A stretch of 64,000 nucleotides of DNA from Cinnamomum chago (Eukaryota; Streptophyta; Magnoliopsida; Laurales; Lauraceae), in assembly GCA_038049695.1 (NCBI GenBank), contig CP142452.1:36072501-36136500 (forward strand), read 5' to 3'. A program made the position numbers and the translations under genes. The notes beneath the pieces are model-generated. The model saw only the letters and a list, made by a program, of their open reading frames with translations, had not been told where the DNA came from and made no database searches. This document shows positions 32,773 to 44,919 of the stretch, piece after piece. Each line of letters begins with the position of its first letter. Position 1 is the first letter of the stretch.

Positions 32773-33863
32773 ATGACTGGACCATCACAACCTTTCAACC
32801 TTGACTTCTTTCTAAATGAGGAAGATCCTGGATTTATATATTTAGATCAAAGTCAGGGCATAGAAGTAGATAAAAATTTTGAAAGAAAAAGAGAATTTAA
32901 AAAATATTTTTAAAAATTTACCTAGAAAAGTGGCTTTAACTTCAAATTTATAGACCTCAAATGTGGGGTACATTGCAATCACATCACATTATATTGATAG
33001 TGATTGGGTGATGCAGAAAAGAATGATTTCATTTTCAATGCTAGTATTTCCACACACTGGTGCTATGATAAGGTCCACCATCCTTGAAAAACTTAGAGAA
33101 TATAAAATTGAAAATAAAATAATTTCTATAACTTTAGATAATGCAAGCACTAACAATGTCGCAGTAGATTTACTAAAACATTCGATTCAACTTGATTTAA
33201 ATGGAGATCTATTTCACAATAGATGTGCATGCCACGTCATAAATCTTATCGTACAAATAGGGGTAAAATTAATTAGAGATGATTTCGAGATTATTAAATG
33301 GATTGTAGGATACATTTTTTGTTCTCCCTCGCGAAAACAATGGTGGAGGGACATATGTGTAAATTTGAATCAAAGACCAAAGAAAATATCATATGATGTA
33401 AAGCATAGATGGAATTTTACCTATAAAATGTTAAAAGAATCATGTGCCTATAAAATGACACTAAATCAATATTGTCAACTTTATTTGGAGCATGAAAATA
33501 TTTTTATAAGTGATGATAAATGGACCCTTCTTGAGATAATAAGAGATTTTTTAGAAGTTTTTCATTATGCAATATTGGTTTTTCCGGGGTATATTATCCC
33601 ACATCAAATCAAGCTTTAGCCCATTTTGATGAAATAAGTCTTACTTTTAAAAAGTATAGAGATTTTCCAATTTTTCAACTCATGTGTGTACAAATGGAGG
33701 CAAAGTATTCATCATATTGGAGAATAGCTCCTTTAACATTTTGTATAGCTGCTGCATTAAACCCTAGATTGAAATTACAAGGTGTAGAAACCATTCTTGA
33801 TGAAACAAACTCTAATATTAATACAACTAATATAAATGACATGACAACAATTAGGACACAATT
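32773..33863 (+). pseudogene. hAT 2 transposase, first part (BED finger missing)
   Basis: A short N-terminal piece starts at the ATG at 32773 (MTGPSQPFNLDFF) and hits a stop near 32910. No BED finger can be found. The frame goes from the N-terminus directly to VGYIAITSHYIDSDW of the catalytic core, with a Trp-to-stop change just before it, so an internal deletion removed the DNA-binding domain. The core continues with ITLDNASTNNVAVDLL and CACHVINLIVQIGVKLI, then YWRIAPLTFCIAAALNPRLK. The frame runs into the Gypsy LTR at 33864. Confidence 0.88.
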
Positions 33864-36676
33864 TGTCGCGACCTCGGAACGAACCCCGGGCCCGCGACGG
33901 TTGATTCTGTTTGTTTTCCCACAGGTTCCCGCGGTGAGGATTCCCGAGACACGTGGAATCTGTCTCACATGATCAAGTTAGCGGAAGCGTGCAGCAAATC
34001 ACATCAAGTTAGCACCAATAAATTTTTAAGTGCTATGACAATTAATAACGAGACATAGTATCAAAAGAGAGGAGTTAACATGACATTCCCATCATGATTC
34101 AAGTTATGAGACTAACACAAAAGTAAGTTAAGTTTAGTTACATCCCATAAGAGGCCAACAAAGGCCAATACAATTATCAAAGTAATAAAAGAACCCAATG
34201 ACAAAATGTAGTGAAACTCAAGAACCCGCCCGACGTCTAGTTGACATCGTCGGGTTGCCACTCTCTGACTGGGGGTGGCTCAAGAGCCTCCTCTGGACGC
34301 TCCTCCTCAAAGGCAACGTCACCTGCACCTGGGCACCAACATACAAGGGTCAAATACAACGGTTTGGCAGGTAATCAATTTAGGCATGAGCAAATAAGTA
34401 GTAAACGTTAAAGGAAGCATTTAAAGCCATTTTGCTGAATTGTAAACAGTTACATGACTAAGGTACATTTCAAAATACGAGCAAAACTGACATGAATACT
34501 TATAATATCATGAATAGTTACATTCCACAAGAGCCCATCCTTTCTCTATCATTTATAATGAAAAGAGCAAGCACGCACGACAAGTACGATATACATAATA
34601 TAATCACGACACGATTCCCATATATACGGGGATTCCGGCCGCGGAACCGGACACGAACGATGTGTAATAAAATACACGACCAGTCTGCAGACAGTCCACA
34701 TGTTTAAGGACCCCAGACAGTGGATCAAACTAAAAGGGCAGTCCAAGCTCAATGGTGTTCACTTAAATTCATGAATGCACAAAACACGCGAAACACTGTC
34801 TAAACATGTCGAGATAAAATGGGAGAATCACTTATCAAAACACGACAAGCACGACTAGCAAAAGGCATAATTAATATTCATAACACGCTTAGGAAGTGAC
34901 CCCTTTTTCTTGAAACAAATCTTCAAAATGAGCTTGTATTTAAACTTCAAAACGAGTACACAATGATATTCATTGTATCAAAACCAAAGCACGAACACAA
35001 AGCCTATAAAGCACATGTAAGGACCTTTGGTTGATCTTTGTGTAAATGAAGCCCAAATGTCGGAATTTAAAAGAGAATCGGTGCCCCGGAAGTTCAAAGA
35101 CATCTCAGGTTTCGAGTGCACAATATCAGGCTAAAGGTCACTTAACATGTTCTAGTTTTCATTCTTACAAATATTCTTCAAAATGGGCAATGGTGTCAAA
35201 TTCGGTTAGCTCGCGGTCAGATGTCGGCTAGATCTGGCGGCTAGCCGCTAGCTGACCGACAGGCTGACCGCTGGAAATCCAGGTCCAAACGCAGCTCTCT
35301 GGAAAAGGAACCGAACTGACTTCGGTTGGCTTACGGTTAACCGAAATGGGACCTGGCGGCTAGCCGTAAGCTGACCGCTGAACCCTGACAGCTTCTAGGA
35401 AAGGAACCGCCGAGCTCAGTCAGCTCGCGGTTAGCCGAAATGGGGATTTCGGCTAGCCGCCACCTGACCAGCGGCTGACCGAAACTGCACGGGAAGTGCA
35501 GTTCAATTCAGATTTCCACATTTTTTTCCTTTCTTCTTGTTTCTCATTCAACCTGTAACTCCCTGAGCCCACATGCTCTCCAAGGGGTAAAACACACATT
35601 CATAGCACAAATGGAGACATTACATTCCCATTCTCCAATCTAAAACAAAATCCCCAAATTTTCCATTCAAGACATAAATTTCAATGAAATGAGAGGAATG
35701 AAAAGAAAACAAATCAAATGCACACATGCTATCATCCATCCTAAATTGGTTACTTGCCTTAGTCAAAGATGTCACAACTTCTCCAAGCACTTCCATTCAA
35801 GCTAATCCAAAGACTACAAAACCCATGAAAACCAAACAACTCACTCAATCTTGAAAACAAGGAACTCATTTTCACAAAAGGGTTTGCAATATGAAAAACA
35901 AGATCTTTAGGAACCAAAAAGGCTTCATTAAGGAGATGGGTTGGAGCTCTTACCTAGAAAAGACCAAACAATAAAGAAGGAAGAAATTAGAGCTCTTGCC
36001 CAACTAGAAACTTCAAGAAATTTGTGTCAATGGAAAGCTTAGGATGAGAGGAAGAAGATGATGGTCTTGGAATTCCGTTTGGAGTCTTCTAACTTGATCA
36101 TTCAAGAGAAATGAAGTGGAGAGAAAAGGTTTCTCCTCTTGGCTGCTCTAGGGTTAGGGTTTGAGAGTGAAAGAGGGAAGGAAGGAAAGAGTTGACTTAA
36201 AACCTTAGCAAATGGGGCCCAATGGCCACTCATGATCTTGCGGGCCTCGAATGAACTCGACGAAAAAGGATAAAATGATCATTGAAATATTTAGTTTCCA
36301 AAAAATATATTTTTGACATGGTTTTGAGGTCTTGAAAATTGTGTCCAGATTTGTGTATAAAAGACAACTTTACCCTTTTTAGGCCAGAACTTGGGTTTTT
36401 GGGCTTCAAACATGAATGGGCTGAAAACGAAAGTTGTAACACATAGTAAAATCATTCAAATGAAATCAAAATTACAATTAAAAACGGAAACCAATACGAT
36501 CCTCCCAAGCTTACACGTGCATTCAGTCCTCCCTGAGTGTCTGACTAACACTAAACGTCCTCAAAATTTCCAAAGCTATATCCAGGACTAAACTAATTAT
36601 TTCTAACCCAACGACTACTAAACTCACTTAGGACTAAACATACACTAATCAAATTAGTCTGGGTCGGGTTCTAACA
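33864..36676 (-). repeat. 3' LTR of the Gypsy element
   Basis: 2813 bp, matching 52334-55186 with few differences. It carries the same donor-like site (near 35953), acceptor-like TTGGTGCCCAG (34329-34339) and GGCTAGCC-rich palindrome cluster (35194-35480). Confidence 0.95.
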
Positions 36677-36689
36677 TCCTCCACCCCTT
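36677..36689 (-). other. polypurine tract of the Gypsy element
   Basis: AAGGGGTGGAGGA on the minus strand directly next to the 3' LTR start TGTTAG. It would prime plus-strand DNA synthesis. The tract overlaps the end of the gag-protease frame, whose stop is at 36688-36690. Confidence 0.8.
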
Positions 36690-36883
36690 AGGACTGTTTA
36701 TCTTCCGTGATAAACGCAATAAATGCCTGACACCCACTCTGGACTAATCTGCTTGCCTTCAACACTGAATTAAATCCTGCCTGAGATTTCCTCTTGTTCT
36801 CCTGAAATACCAATTCTACCTGTGGTCCTTGGAATCTGAATGTTATGGTTTTACTAAAACAATCCATGGTGGCATGATATGCT
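36688..36883 (-). pseudogene. tail of the Gypsy gag-protease frame
   Basis: Continues in frame from 50631 across the Copia insertion. The first residues (YHATMDCFSK, TITFRF) are the usual stretch after the protease in plant Gypsy pol. The frame then closes at TAA beside the polypurine tract. The whole of reverse transcriptase, RNase H and integrase is absent, with about 50 codons between protease and tract. Confidence 0.85.
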
Positions 36884-37260
36884 TGTTAGGGATTTTGTGC
36901 ATTGCAATTTGATGGATGCATTATCATTTTAGCATCATTTGATTTACACACATATGCATTGATTTAGAAAAACTTGAAATCTTGTTTTATACATGCATTG
37001 TTTTTAAGATTTGTAGAAGTATTGATTTATGCATGTTTTTTTTTAAAACTTGGATGCATTTGTTTTAGAAAAGGAGGTTTTAGAAATCAAGCAAGCCTAT
37101 GTTTTAAACCCTTCAAATCTTTTTAGGCTTTTTATGTTTCATGTTTTAAAACCCTTAGAATGATTTAAAACATGTATTCAAGCTTGATTTAATGGCCCAA
37201 AAGTCCCCAAATAAAAACACTTTGAAAATATGCATTTTAGGGATTTTGGTCCCCAGGCCC

Positions 37261-37400
37261 AGGTCGACCCGCAGTGGGCTCGGTCGACCGGGTCCCCTGT
37301 CAAGCCGGTCGACCGAGCCCACTGCAGGTCGACCGGGATAGTGCCGTTGTGCCCTGTCAAACGGTCAGTTTTATGACCGTTGTGAAGGCCAGGTCGACCG
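37261..37400 (+). promoter_or_regulatory. GGTCGACC palindrome cluster upstream of LTR TATA box
   Basis: Five to six GGTCGACC/GGTCGACCG sites within 140 bp, ending about 30 bp before the TATA box at 37428. The same cluster is at 49124-49262 in the right LTR, and a related one lies upstream of the TATA box in the SIRE-like LTR. Placement suggests a promoter element. Function is inferred. Confidence 0.5.
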
Positions 37401-37427
37401 AGGAAGAGCCGTTGGGCACATTTTGGC

Positions 37428-37435
37428 TATAAATA
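37428..37435 (+). promoter_or_regulatory. TATA box of the LARD left LTR
   Basis: TATAAATA in a GGCTATAAATACT context, about 545 bp into the LTR. An identical box is at 49290-49297 in the right LTR. Confidence 0.7.
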
Positions 37436-38538
37436 CTAGTTCATTCCTTTGCCAAAAGTTGAGGATTTTTAGACCTTCCTTGAGAGGTTTTGAGGCAAAT
37501 AAAAGGGGAATGAACTAAGGGATGAAGGGGATCATTAGGAGAGCTAAAGCTTGGATTAATGAAGTTAAATTACAAATAAGCTTTACTTTTCTTAATCATA
37601 TATTTTCATGCTTTGCTCTAATTATTGGTAAATCTTTTCTAGCATGATAAACTATGATTTGTTGTGTCCTTAACATGTTTATGTTTTGAATTGATCTATT
37701 GTTTTGGATGCATCATCATTGATTCAATCCAAGTAGTACTTTAATTGGTAAATCTAAGTAGATCATGTTAATGAAAGAATCTTTGAAATTATATGTAACA
37801 TGATTCATATACTTGGTTGAATCTTTTTTTGTTGTTTTTCATCATAAGAAAATCACTTTCAAATCTATCTTATGTTTTGGATTCAACATCTTTACAAATC
37901 TATCTAATTTTGTTTTAAAGTTTCACAACTTGCTTTGCTTTGATAGGTATATCATTTTCAAGTTGTATTTATAATTACATATGATTTGTCCCCTAATTTC
38001 AATCAAATCTATTTTTATGTTTTATGAGCTACATTGTTGATTTGGTTGACATCCCTATGCATCACATGTTTTGTGCTTAGAATTTCACAACTTGTTTAGG
38101 ATACAAATGTATATCTTTTACAAGTTATTTTTAACATGTGATTTGCATTCTTTCCTCAATCATAAATGTTTTCATGTGCTAAAACTTTCAAAAGCCTTAG
38201 GCATACATTTATGAGCTTTCATTTTAAAAATGATTGAGGACATCATACATACACATTGAGCATTCATCTTTGCATTCATAGTGTGTGTGTGTATGAATTA
38301 ATTTTTCACTTCCATATCCGCCTAATAAAGAGGCATTGTAATGAGCTATAAATTGTATCTCCATCAAGTGTATTATAGACACTAATTAGAGAGATAACCA
38401 ACCATTGGTTGAAGAGATTATTGCTTAGCCTAGAAAAGCATCTTGTATAGGTTGATGTTGAGCCTTGAAAAACATCATTGTAAAGTTTATTGCTTAGCCT
38501 ATTGAAAAACATAAATAGTGGAAATCCGGTGGGGTGTT

Positions 38539-39180
38539 CACTACAACAAATGGGATTTTCAGCGACGAAAATATTTGCGTCGCAACCGAAAGTGTTGCAA
38601 AAAATAATTTTTTTGCAACATAAAATTAGACCCGTCGCAACAAGTTAAGTATTTGCGACACAAGACTCCATGCGTCGCAAATAGGTACTTTCAGCAATGA
38701 ATATAGTACGTCGCAAACAAATGCGTCAAAAAATCATTGGCGCCAAATGGCGGTAAAATTATTCGCGACGCCAGATAGTCATTTGCGACACAATCATCTG
38801 TCGTAAATAAGTGTCTCTATTTGCGACGCAATCCCCGTGTCGCAAATAATTTTTAGTCTGAGTTATGTCATAGAAAAGTTAAGGTTTTTTGCAATAGTTT
38901 CTTTTTTGCGTCACACATAATATCTTATTCGCGACGCTGATATATTTGCGTCGCAAATAATTAGTATTAGCGACCTCCATCATATGGTGTCATAAAAATT
39001 TTAAGCAAAAAAAATAACTATTTATTTGGGATGCAATTTTGACGTCCCAAAAAAATATTTAATTGCGACAGTATACATGCTGCGTCACAGATAATGTGTT
39101 TTTTTGCAACGTGCCTTTAAATGCGTCGTAGATAATAGTTTTATTAGCGACATTATTTTATAGCGTTACAAAAAAAAAAA
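38539..39180 (+). repeat. left subterminal repeats of the CACTA, GCGTCGCAAAT type
   Basis: More than ten copies of TTTGCGACGC or GCGTCGCAAA in both orientations within 640 bp. In CACTA elements such motifs are bound by the TNPA-like protein. Confidence 0.9.
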
Positions 39181-39230
39181 AGTCTCCCAATTATTTCCAT
39201 CTCCCGCCTTTTGTCTTCTTTTTTTTTTGT

Positions 39231-39920
39231 CACTACAACAATATGCACTTTTAGCGACGCTTTTCTAAATTCATCGGTAAAGATTACATTTTACCGACGT
39301 ATATCATTTCGTCGGTAAAGACAGACTTTTACCGACGTTTTATAAAAATGTCGGTAAAAAGTATCTTTATTAGCGACAATTTTTAGCGACGCTTTTCCAA
39401 ATTCGTCGGTAAAGATTACATTTTACTGACGTATATCATTTCGTCGGTAAAGACAGACTTTTACCGACGTTTTATAAAAAATGTCGGTAAAAAGTATCTT
39501 TACCGACGTTTTTAAAAGTTGAATTTTATCTTTAGCTTATTCTTCAGGGAAAATAAAATATATGCACTTTTACCGACGAAATATAAAATATCAAATTAAA
39601 TAAAAAATTATGGACTTTTACCGATGGAAAAAAACGTCGGTAAAAGTTTTTTGATAATTTTTTTATTTTTATTTATTATTAACGAGAATCTCTTTTACCG
39701 ACGAAAAAAACGTCGGCAAAAGTTTTAATAAATTTTTTTTTATTTATTATTAAGGTGAATGTCTTTTACTGACGAAAAACAACGTTGGTAAAAGTTTTTG
39801 ATAAATTTTTTAATTTTTATTTATCATTTTGCCAACGAAAAAAAATGTCGGTAAAAATATTTTTATATTATTTATTTTATTTCTTATTTTGCCGACGAAA
39901 AAAAAAAACGTCCGTAAAGT
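39231..39920 (+). repeat. second CACTA left end with ACCGACG subterminal repeats
   Basis: A new CACTACAACAA terminus starts at 39231. It is followed by about fifteen TTTACCGACG/CGTCGGTAAA motifs, a different family from the outer GCGTCGCAAAT repeats. No matching right end with this motif exists in the window. A 115-bp stretch is also duplicated (about 39246-39360 and 39382-39497). Confidence 0.85.
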
Positions 39921-40190
39921 TTTCACTTATTTTTTCCCACTCCCGCCTCCAAAACCCTATTTTCGCTCCCACTGACTTTCTCCCTCCAAAAGCCCTTTTC
40001 CTCGGTTCTCTTCTCTCATTCTCGCTCTCTCTGCTGTTATCTCACTCTAGCTCTCTGCTCTTCTCTCACTCCCGCTCTATCTTCCCTCGAAAGCCCTCTT
40101 TTGAGTCTTTTCTCTCTTTCATCTCTCTCTGTGTCTCTCGATCTCGATCTGCTCTTCTCTCTCTCTCGATTTGCTCTTCTCTCTCTCTCT

Positions 40191-40299
40191 CTCGCTCTTC
40201 TGATTTGGTTTGGGGTTTTTGGGGAATGCTCTCTCGATCTCGATCTGCTCTTCTCTCTCTCTCGCTCTTCTGATTTGGTTTGGGGTTTTTGGGGAATTT
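40191..40299 (+). repeat. 70-bp tandem repeat in a CT-rich leader-like stretch
   Basis: CTCGCTCTTCTGATTTGG recurs at 40191 and 40261, with the following TTTGGGGTTTTTGGGGAAT also repeated. The open frames here are caused by the CT repeats. Confidence 0.8.
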
Positions 40300-41045
40300 G
40301 GGTTTTTTGTTTTTAATAGTGTGGGAAGTAGAGATGACTTTTAAGTAGTGCCGTTTGGCACTGATTATCAGTATTATTTATTCTCAAGGGGGCTGTCACT
40401 GGGTGAGCAGTGGCGGAACCCTAAGCCTTCCTTATGGGAAAATTTTTGATTTCTGAGTTCACTACAACAACTTGCACTTTGATGGTAAGATTCTCCAAAT
40501 GGGGTTTTCTTTAGACCCTAACTGAAGTGGTTTGGTTTAAAAAATTATATATTTTTCTGTGGGGTGTTCAATAAAATGAAAGTGTTTGTTGCTTGCAATG
40601 TGTTTGATGAAATGCCTGAGACTGATTTGTTCTGTGGCAGTTGATGACTGGGTTCTTGGGTGGTGGTGGGGGTGGTGGGGCTTGTATTTGAACTGCAGAG
40701 TTGTTAGGAAAAAAAAAACACTTATATTTTAATGATAGAAATGGGATTTTAATTTAGTGATTTGGGGCTCTTGTGTCTGTTTCATTTCTTCCTGGAAACT
40801 TCAGTTGAATGTGCAGTGATTTGTGTTCCGGTTTTAGCATATCACTTTTGCTTATGCTAAGAATTCCATTTCAAGATGGTGGGTAGTTGGTTTGACAGAC
40901 GGCGGTCATTTTTCAACTTTAGTGAGGCTGGAGCCGATTTCTTGTGAACCCATTGAGCGCAGAAGGGGTGAAAAACCACTCACTTTAGTGCTATTACAAA
41001 TTCTTCTCCTTATTTTTTCTTCTTATCTTCCTCTAGCAATCAGCA

Positions 41046-41148
41046 ATGGCTATACTTGCTGAAACCAAATTCCATGTTCTAGTTGTTGATGACAGCCTTA
41101 TAGACAGGAAACTGATTGAAAGGCTTCTCAAAACCTCATCTTATCAAG
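41046..41148 (+). pseudogene. captured first exon of a type-A response regulator (ARR8/9-like)
   Basis: ATG at 41046 opens 34 codons containing [20 protein letters not shown], the start of the receiver domain with the acidic pair D15-D16. It then meets a donor-like CAAG/GTATAT. In type-A cytokinin response regulators exon 1 ends near this point. The phospho-acceptor aspartate lies in later exons, which are absent. A leader-like pyrimidine stretch precedes the ATG, so 5' untranslated sequence seems to have been captured too. Intron DNA was taken along, so capture was at DNA level. Confidence 0.85.
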
Positions 41149-42216
41149 GTATATTGTTATTCAAGGTATATTTCGTTTTCGTATGAAGTGAGAGTTTATG
41201 ATGATTCAGCTATTGCTATGCTATACTTTAGTTGTTCTTTCTTGTTTTGACTTTGCAATTATGGATGCAGGACCTGGAGCTCCATCAATATTCAATTGTG
41301 TAAGATACTAAACTCATTTTGTTCAAAATAACAGAAAGATACTTATAGTTAGACACTTTGATGGTAATTTGTTATGCCCAAGCTCCTGAATATTACCGTT
41401 GGAGTCTATTGGCTGGCTTCAAGCCATTGCATGCTGGCCATGCCATCCTTATCATATTTACTAAGAGTGAATTGAAAAAAAGAAAACTGGAAGAAGGGAA
41501 TGATGTCTTAAACATTTCAAATATTGGAGTCCCTAGAATTTATTAGTTAACGCATTATGCCTGTACTTGTTGATGACAGCCTCACAACTACGGTTTCATC
41601 CCTCAGACTCTTTGTGGGGATAATGGCCCAATGGATGTCTTGGTCCTCATGCAGGTATCCATTTCTCTTGCTACATGATTTCCATTTTGAAATTTATATT
41701 TGCAACATAGGTCTTCATGCAGTCACCAAGACACATAAGAGGTATTATTATAATGCCATCCTGAATTACAGTGTTTGCATATGGGCCTAGCATTCTGTAT
41801 GATTGGAAGCCCTTTTTCAGCAATATAAATCCTTCATTTTTGAGCTTCACCATAATCAGGAAATGGTGATTATTAATGCCATGCTATTTACATCAGATAT
41901 TTGAATTATGAATTTGTTCTTTTAAATCTGTGTAGCTTACATAAGCCTTACTGTAGCCAACGCCATACCTTACCTCTCTTATGCTCATAGGTCTGATAGC
42001 TTGTCAAACATACTTGGCCAAGCCTTTAGTTTACATAGAGTATCACATGAGATTTTATTCCACTTTCTATTTTCTGTTGGTTTCTAATCTCTATTTATTG
42101 TGCACCTTTAAGTTCTGCTAAGGAGGCCTGACCTTATCCATCAAGTTATTCCAACTTCCTATAATTATATGTTTTATTTATTTTCTTCTGCAATGCTTCT
42201 TCATATTTTCCATTAG

Positions 42217-42604
42217 GTATTCCCTGGAGCATGGACAGCAGTCTTAGTCTCACTTGACAATGTTGGAGTCTGGAATATTCGTGCAGAAAATCTCGATACT
42301 TGGTATCTTGGGCAGGAAGTGTATGTAAAGATAGTGAATCCAGAGAAAACTAACAAAACTGAATTGCCTATGCCAGATAATGCCCTCTTCTGTGGTGCCC
42401 TTGCACATTTGCAAAAGTATGTAGCCAGTATCTCAACTCTGTGCTTCTATCTATTCAATCATCTCCAATGAATGAACTCATTCTATATTTCAATTTTTCA
42501 GGCCACAGCATCACTCTACATCTTTTGCATCATCAATTGTGGCTGGAAGAGCCAAGTTATTCACACCTACGCTTCTCTTGGCCACAATTTCAATTCTATT
42601 TTGA
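42217..42604 (+). pseudogene. captured last two exons of an SKU5-similar (multicopper-oxidase-like) gene
   Basis: Exon A (42217-42416, after an AG acceptor) encodes the C-terminal cupredoxin part with FPGAWTAVLVSLDNVG and ENLDTWYLGQEVYVKIVNPE. Intron 42417-42501 has GT and AG ends. Exon B (42502-42604) ends with a hydrophobic tail and TGA, like the GPI-anchor signal of SKU5/SKS proteins. SKS proteins act at the cell wall in directional growth. Both exons are open and keep the splice phase. The first part of the gene is missing. Confidence 0.88.
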
Positions 42605-43396
42605 GCATCACTCAAACAGTACAGTCTGCTGAAAGGTTTTGGGTTAGAGGTGAATCAGTTGCTTGGGTTAGTTTCTGTTGTAATTGTTAGATGTGCGAAC
42701 CAGTCCTGTTTATATGAGTTTTTCAATTGTTTCTGTTGTAATACAGTTCTTGCAGATTTACCATTCTTTCTTGTTTCAGCTTTACAATTCTTTCTACAGA
42801 AAAAGTTTATGTATCAATGATTCACCGTTTTCAATCCTATTTACTTGCTTCTACCAGATTCATTTATCTATACTTCAGGTGCCCGCTATTCACACGTGTT
42901 AGCTAATTTACGTGCCGATATATTGTTTAATAAGTTTGGATTTGCTCTCTTGCAACTAATTCAGTTACCTATTTCTTGTTATAGAGTTTTCTTAAAGAGG
43001 TTAATAGGCAATTCCTTGGTAACTTCATTCATATATGGTGTCTATACTCTGCAATTCAGACTAATGTGTGCTCAGGTTTGTGTTTGGATTGAGTAATGTA
43101 GTGGAAAAAGTTTGAACCAGAACACAATTCTTGCAATCTAATTTCTCCTGTAAGGTATGGAACCCTAGTTGTGCAATGCTTCCATTTATATTTCTGTGCG
43201 AAGAACAAGACAACTGCAACGTGTGGCTGACTTACCTAAATGCACGAACCTTCATTTTTTTTTTCATTATTTGTATTCAGATACATCATGATGTGAATGT
43301 GATGTTGGTTTAATGATCCGGAGACAACGAGGAGGCTCACAATTTTAAGTTCTGTTTTTTTTTTAATCTAAATAATTATTGCTTGGGCAAATATAA

Positions 43397-43642
<246 letters not shown>

Positions 43643-43668
43643 TAATTACAGATATTTCTAAAAGTTTC

Positions 43669-43711
<43 letters not shown>

Positions 43712-44289
43712 TGGAAGTATCATCATATCATATTAAACTAACATATACCAGCAGTGCTTATACAAATGTACAGGTAAGAGCAGTTTGCTGTGCCCATAGG
43801 CCATGGGATGTTAAGAATTAAACGCAAGCTCTATGTGAAAATAACATCATGAAATCATACATTCAGATATTTGACCCACAAATATACCATGAATGTATCA
43901 TTGCCTGAATTCCGTCATGTACTTTTATTCATGTGTTTCTTGGGAGAAAAATGGAAAATAATTACCTCAGGTGGAGAGCGGTTTGCTCATGGTTGGAGTA
44001 ACCGTGATGGGGTTCCAAGAGGTTTACATGCAGGAAGTTCCGAGAATCGAATGCAAGCATTACTTCATATTCATGTGCTGGCAACACATTCATATTCTGT
44101 TGGGCTCTCTTATTTTCAGAAATCTGACATGCACGAAGTTACTAATGAGAGAGAGAGAGAGTGTCAGCTGTTTTATGTAAGGACACTTTTTTTAAAGTTT
44201 CATCTAATTAATTATTTCTTTTTTTCTTCAGTTTTTCTATACATTTCTAAATATTTATGTGAATTTTTTTCTTTTTTAGGATAAAATGA

Positions 44290-44480
44290 TTACACTCCAG
44301 TCGTAGCCCACAGAAGAAGATTCTCCCCATTGACAGATGATGAGATATGCAAATGAGTGTTGGGTACAAGGCCCGGATATGTCTGAGGTCTTGGGCATGG
44401 CGTCGTAGCCCCTCCATCCTCTTCAACAGGCCTTCACAATAATCAGCAGGTGGAAGAGCTTACTAAGAAGACAGCAGCAG
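44290..44480 (+). pseudogene. C-terminal stretch of plant CACTA (Ptta/En-Spm) transposase-associated protein
   Basis: One frame reads SPLTDDEICK, then VLGTRPGYV, a stop, and GLGHGVVAPPSS, followed by a short Gln/Glu-rich coiled-coil stretch (NNQQVEELTKKTAAAERQAQ). The EICxxVLGxRxGYVxGLGxG phrase is typical of the end of Ptta/En-Spm ORF proteins. Two stops interrupt it. It is the only transposase-related remnant inside this CACTA. Confidence 0.75.
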
Positions 44481-44919
44481 CTGAAAGACAAGCTCAAGAG
44501 TTGTCTCTTGGAAGAGCTTATTCGTTGTCTCTCCGTGATACATATCGAAGACCGCATTTCAGTTATTGTTTCTATGTTATATTGAGGCCAACTATTATAT
44601 AGTTTTATGTTTAACATAATTTTTTCAATATCTTCAGTAATAATTTGTGATGAGGACAACTGTTTTATTGCACTCAAATTCAATGAATTAATTTAGTTTA
44701 TGTTTTTACATCGATGGAGTGTTATTTTCGTACCTGAATTGCTACTTGGAGATATATATGATTGTGATGATCACCTGAGGATGACTTTGCAATGTAGATT
44801 TGTGAATGGATGTATTGTGAATGAATGATGAGATTATATTTGTATTGATTGGGTATCAAAAACAGGAATTTTTTTTCTTTATTTAAAAATATTAAAAAAT
44901 ATTTTTTTAGAAATTATTA

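Noticed and set aside
39785-40273. Open frame of 162 codons in the CACTA
   Set aside because: Made of CT-rich microsatellite-like DNA giving Ser/Leu/Arg repeats; overlaps subterminal repeats; no domain.
41557-41790. Small open frame starting MPVLVDDSL near the response-regulator exon
   Set aside because: It resembles a degenerate echo of the receiver start (VDDSL) but the rest shows no receiver features; too weak to annotate as a second copy.
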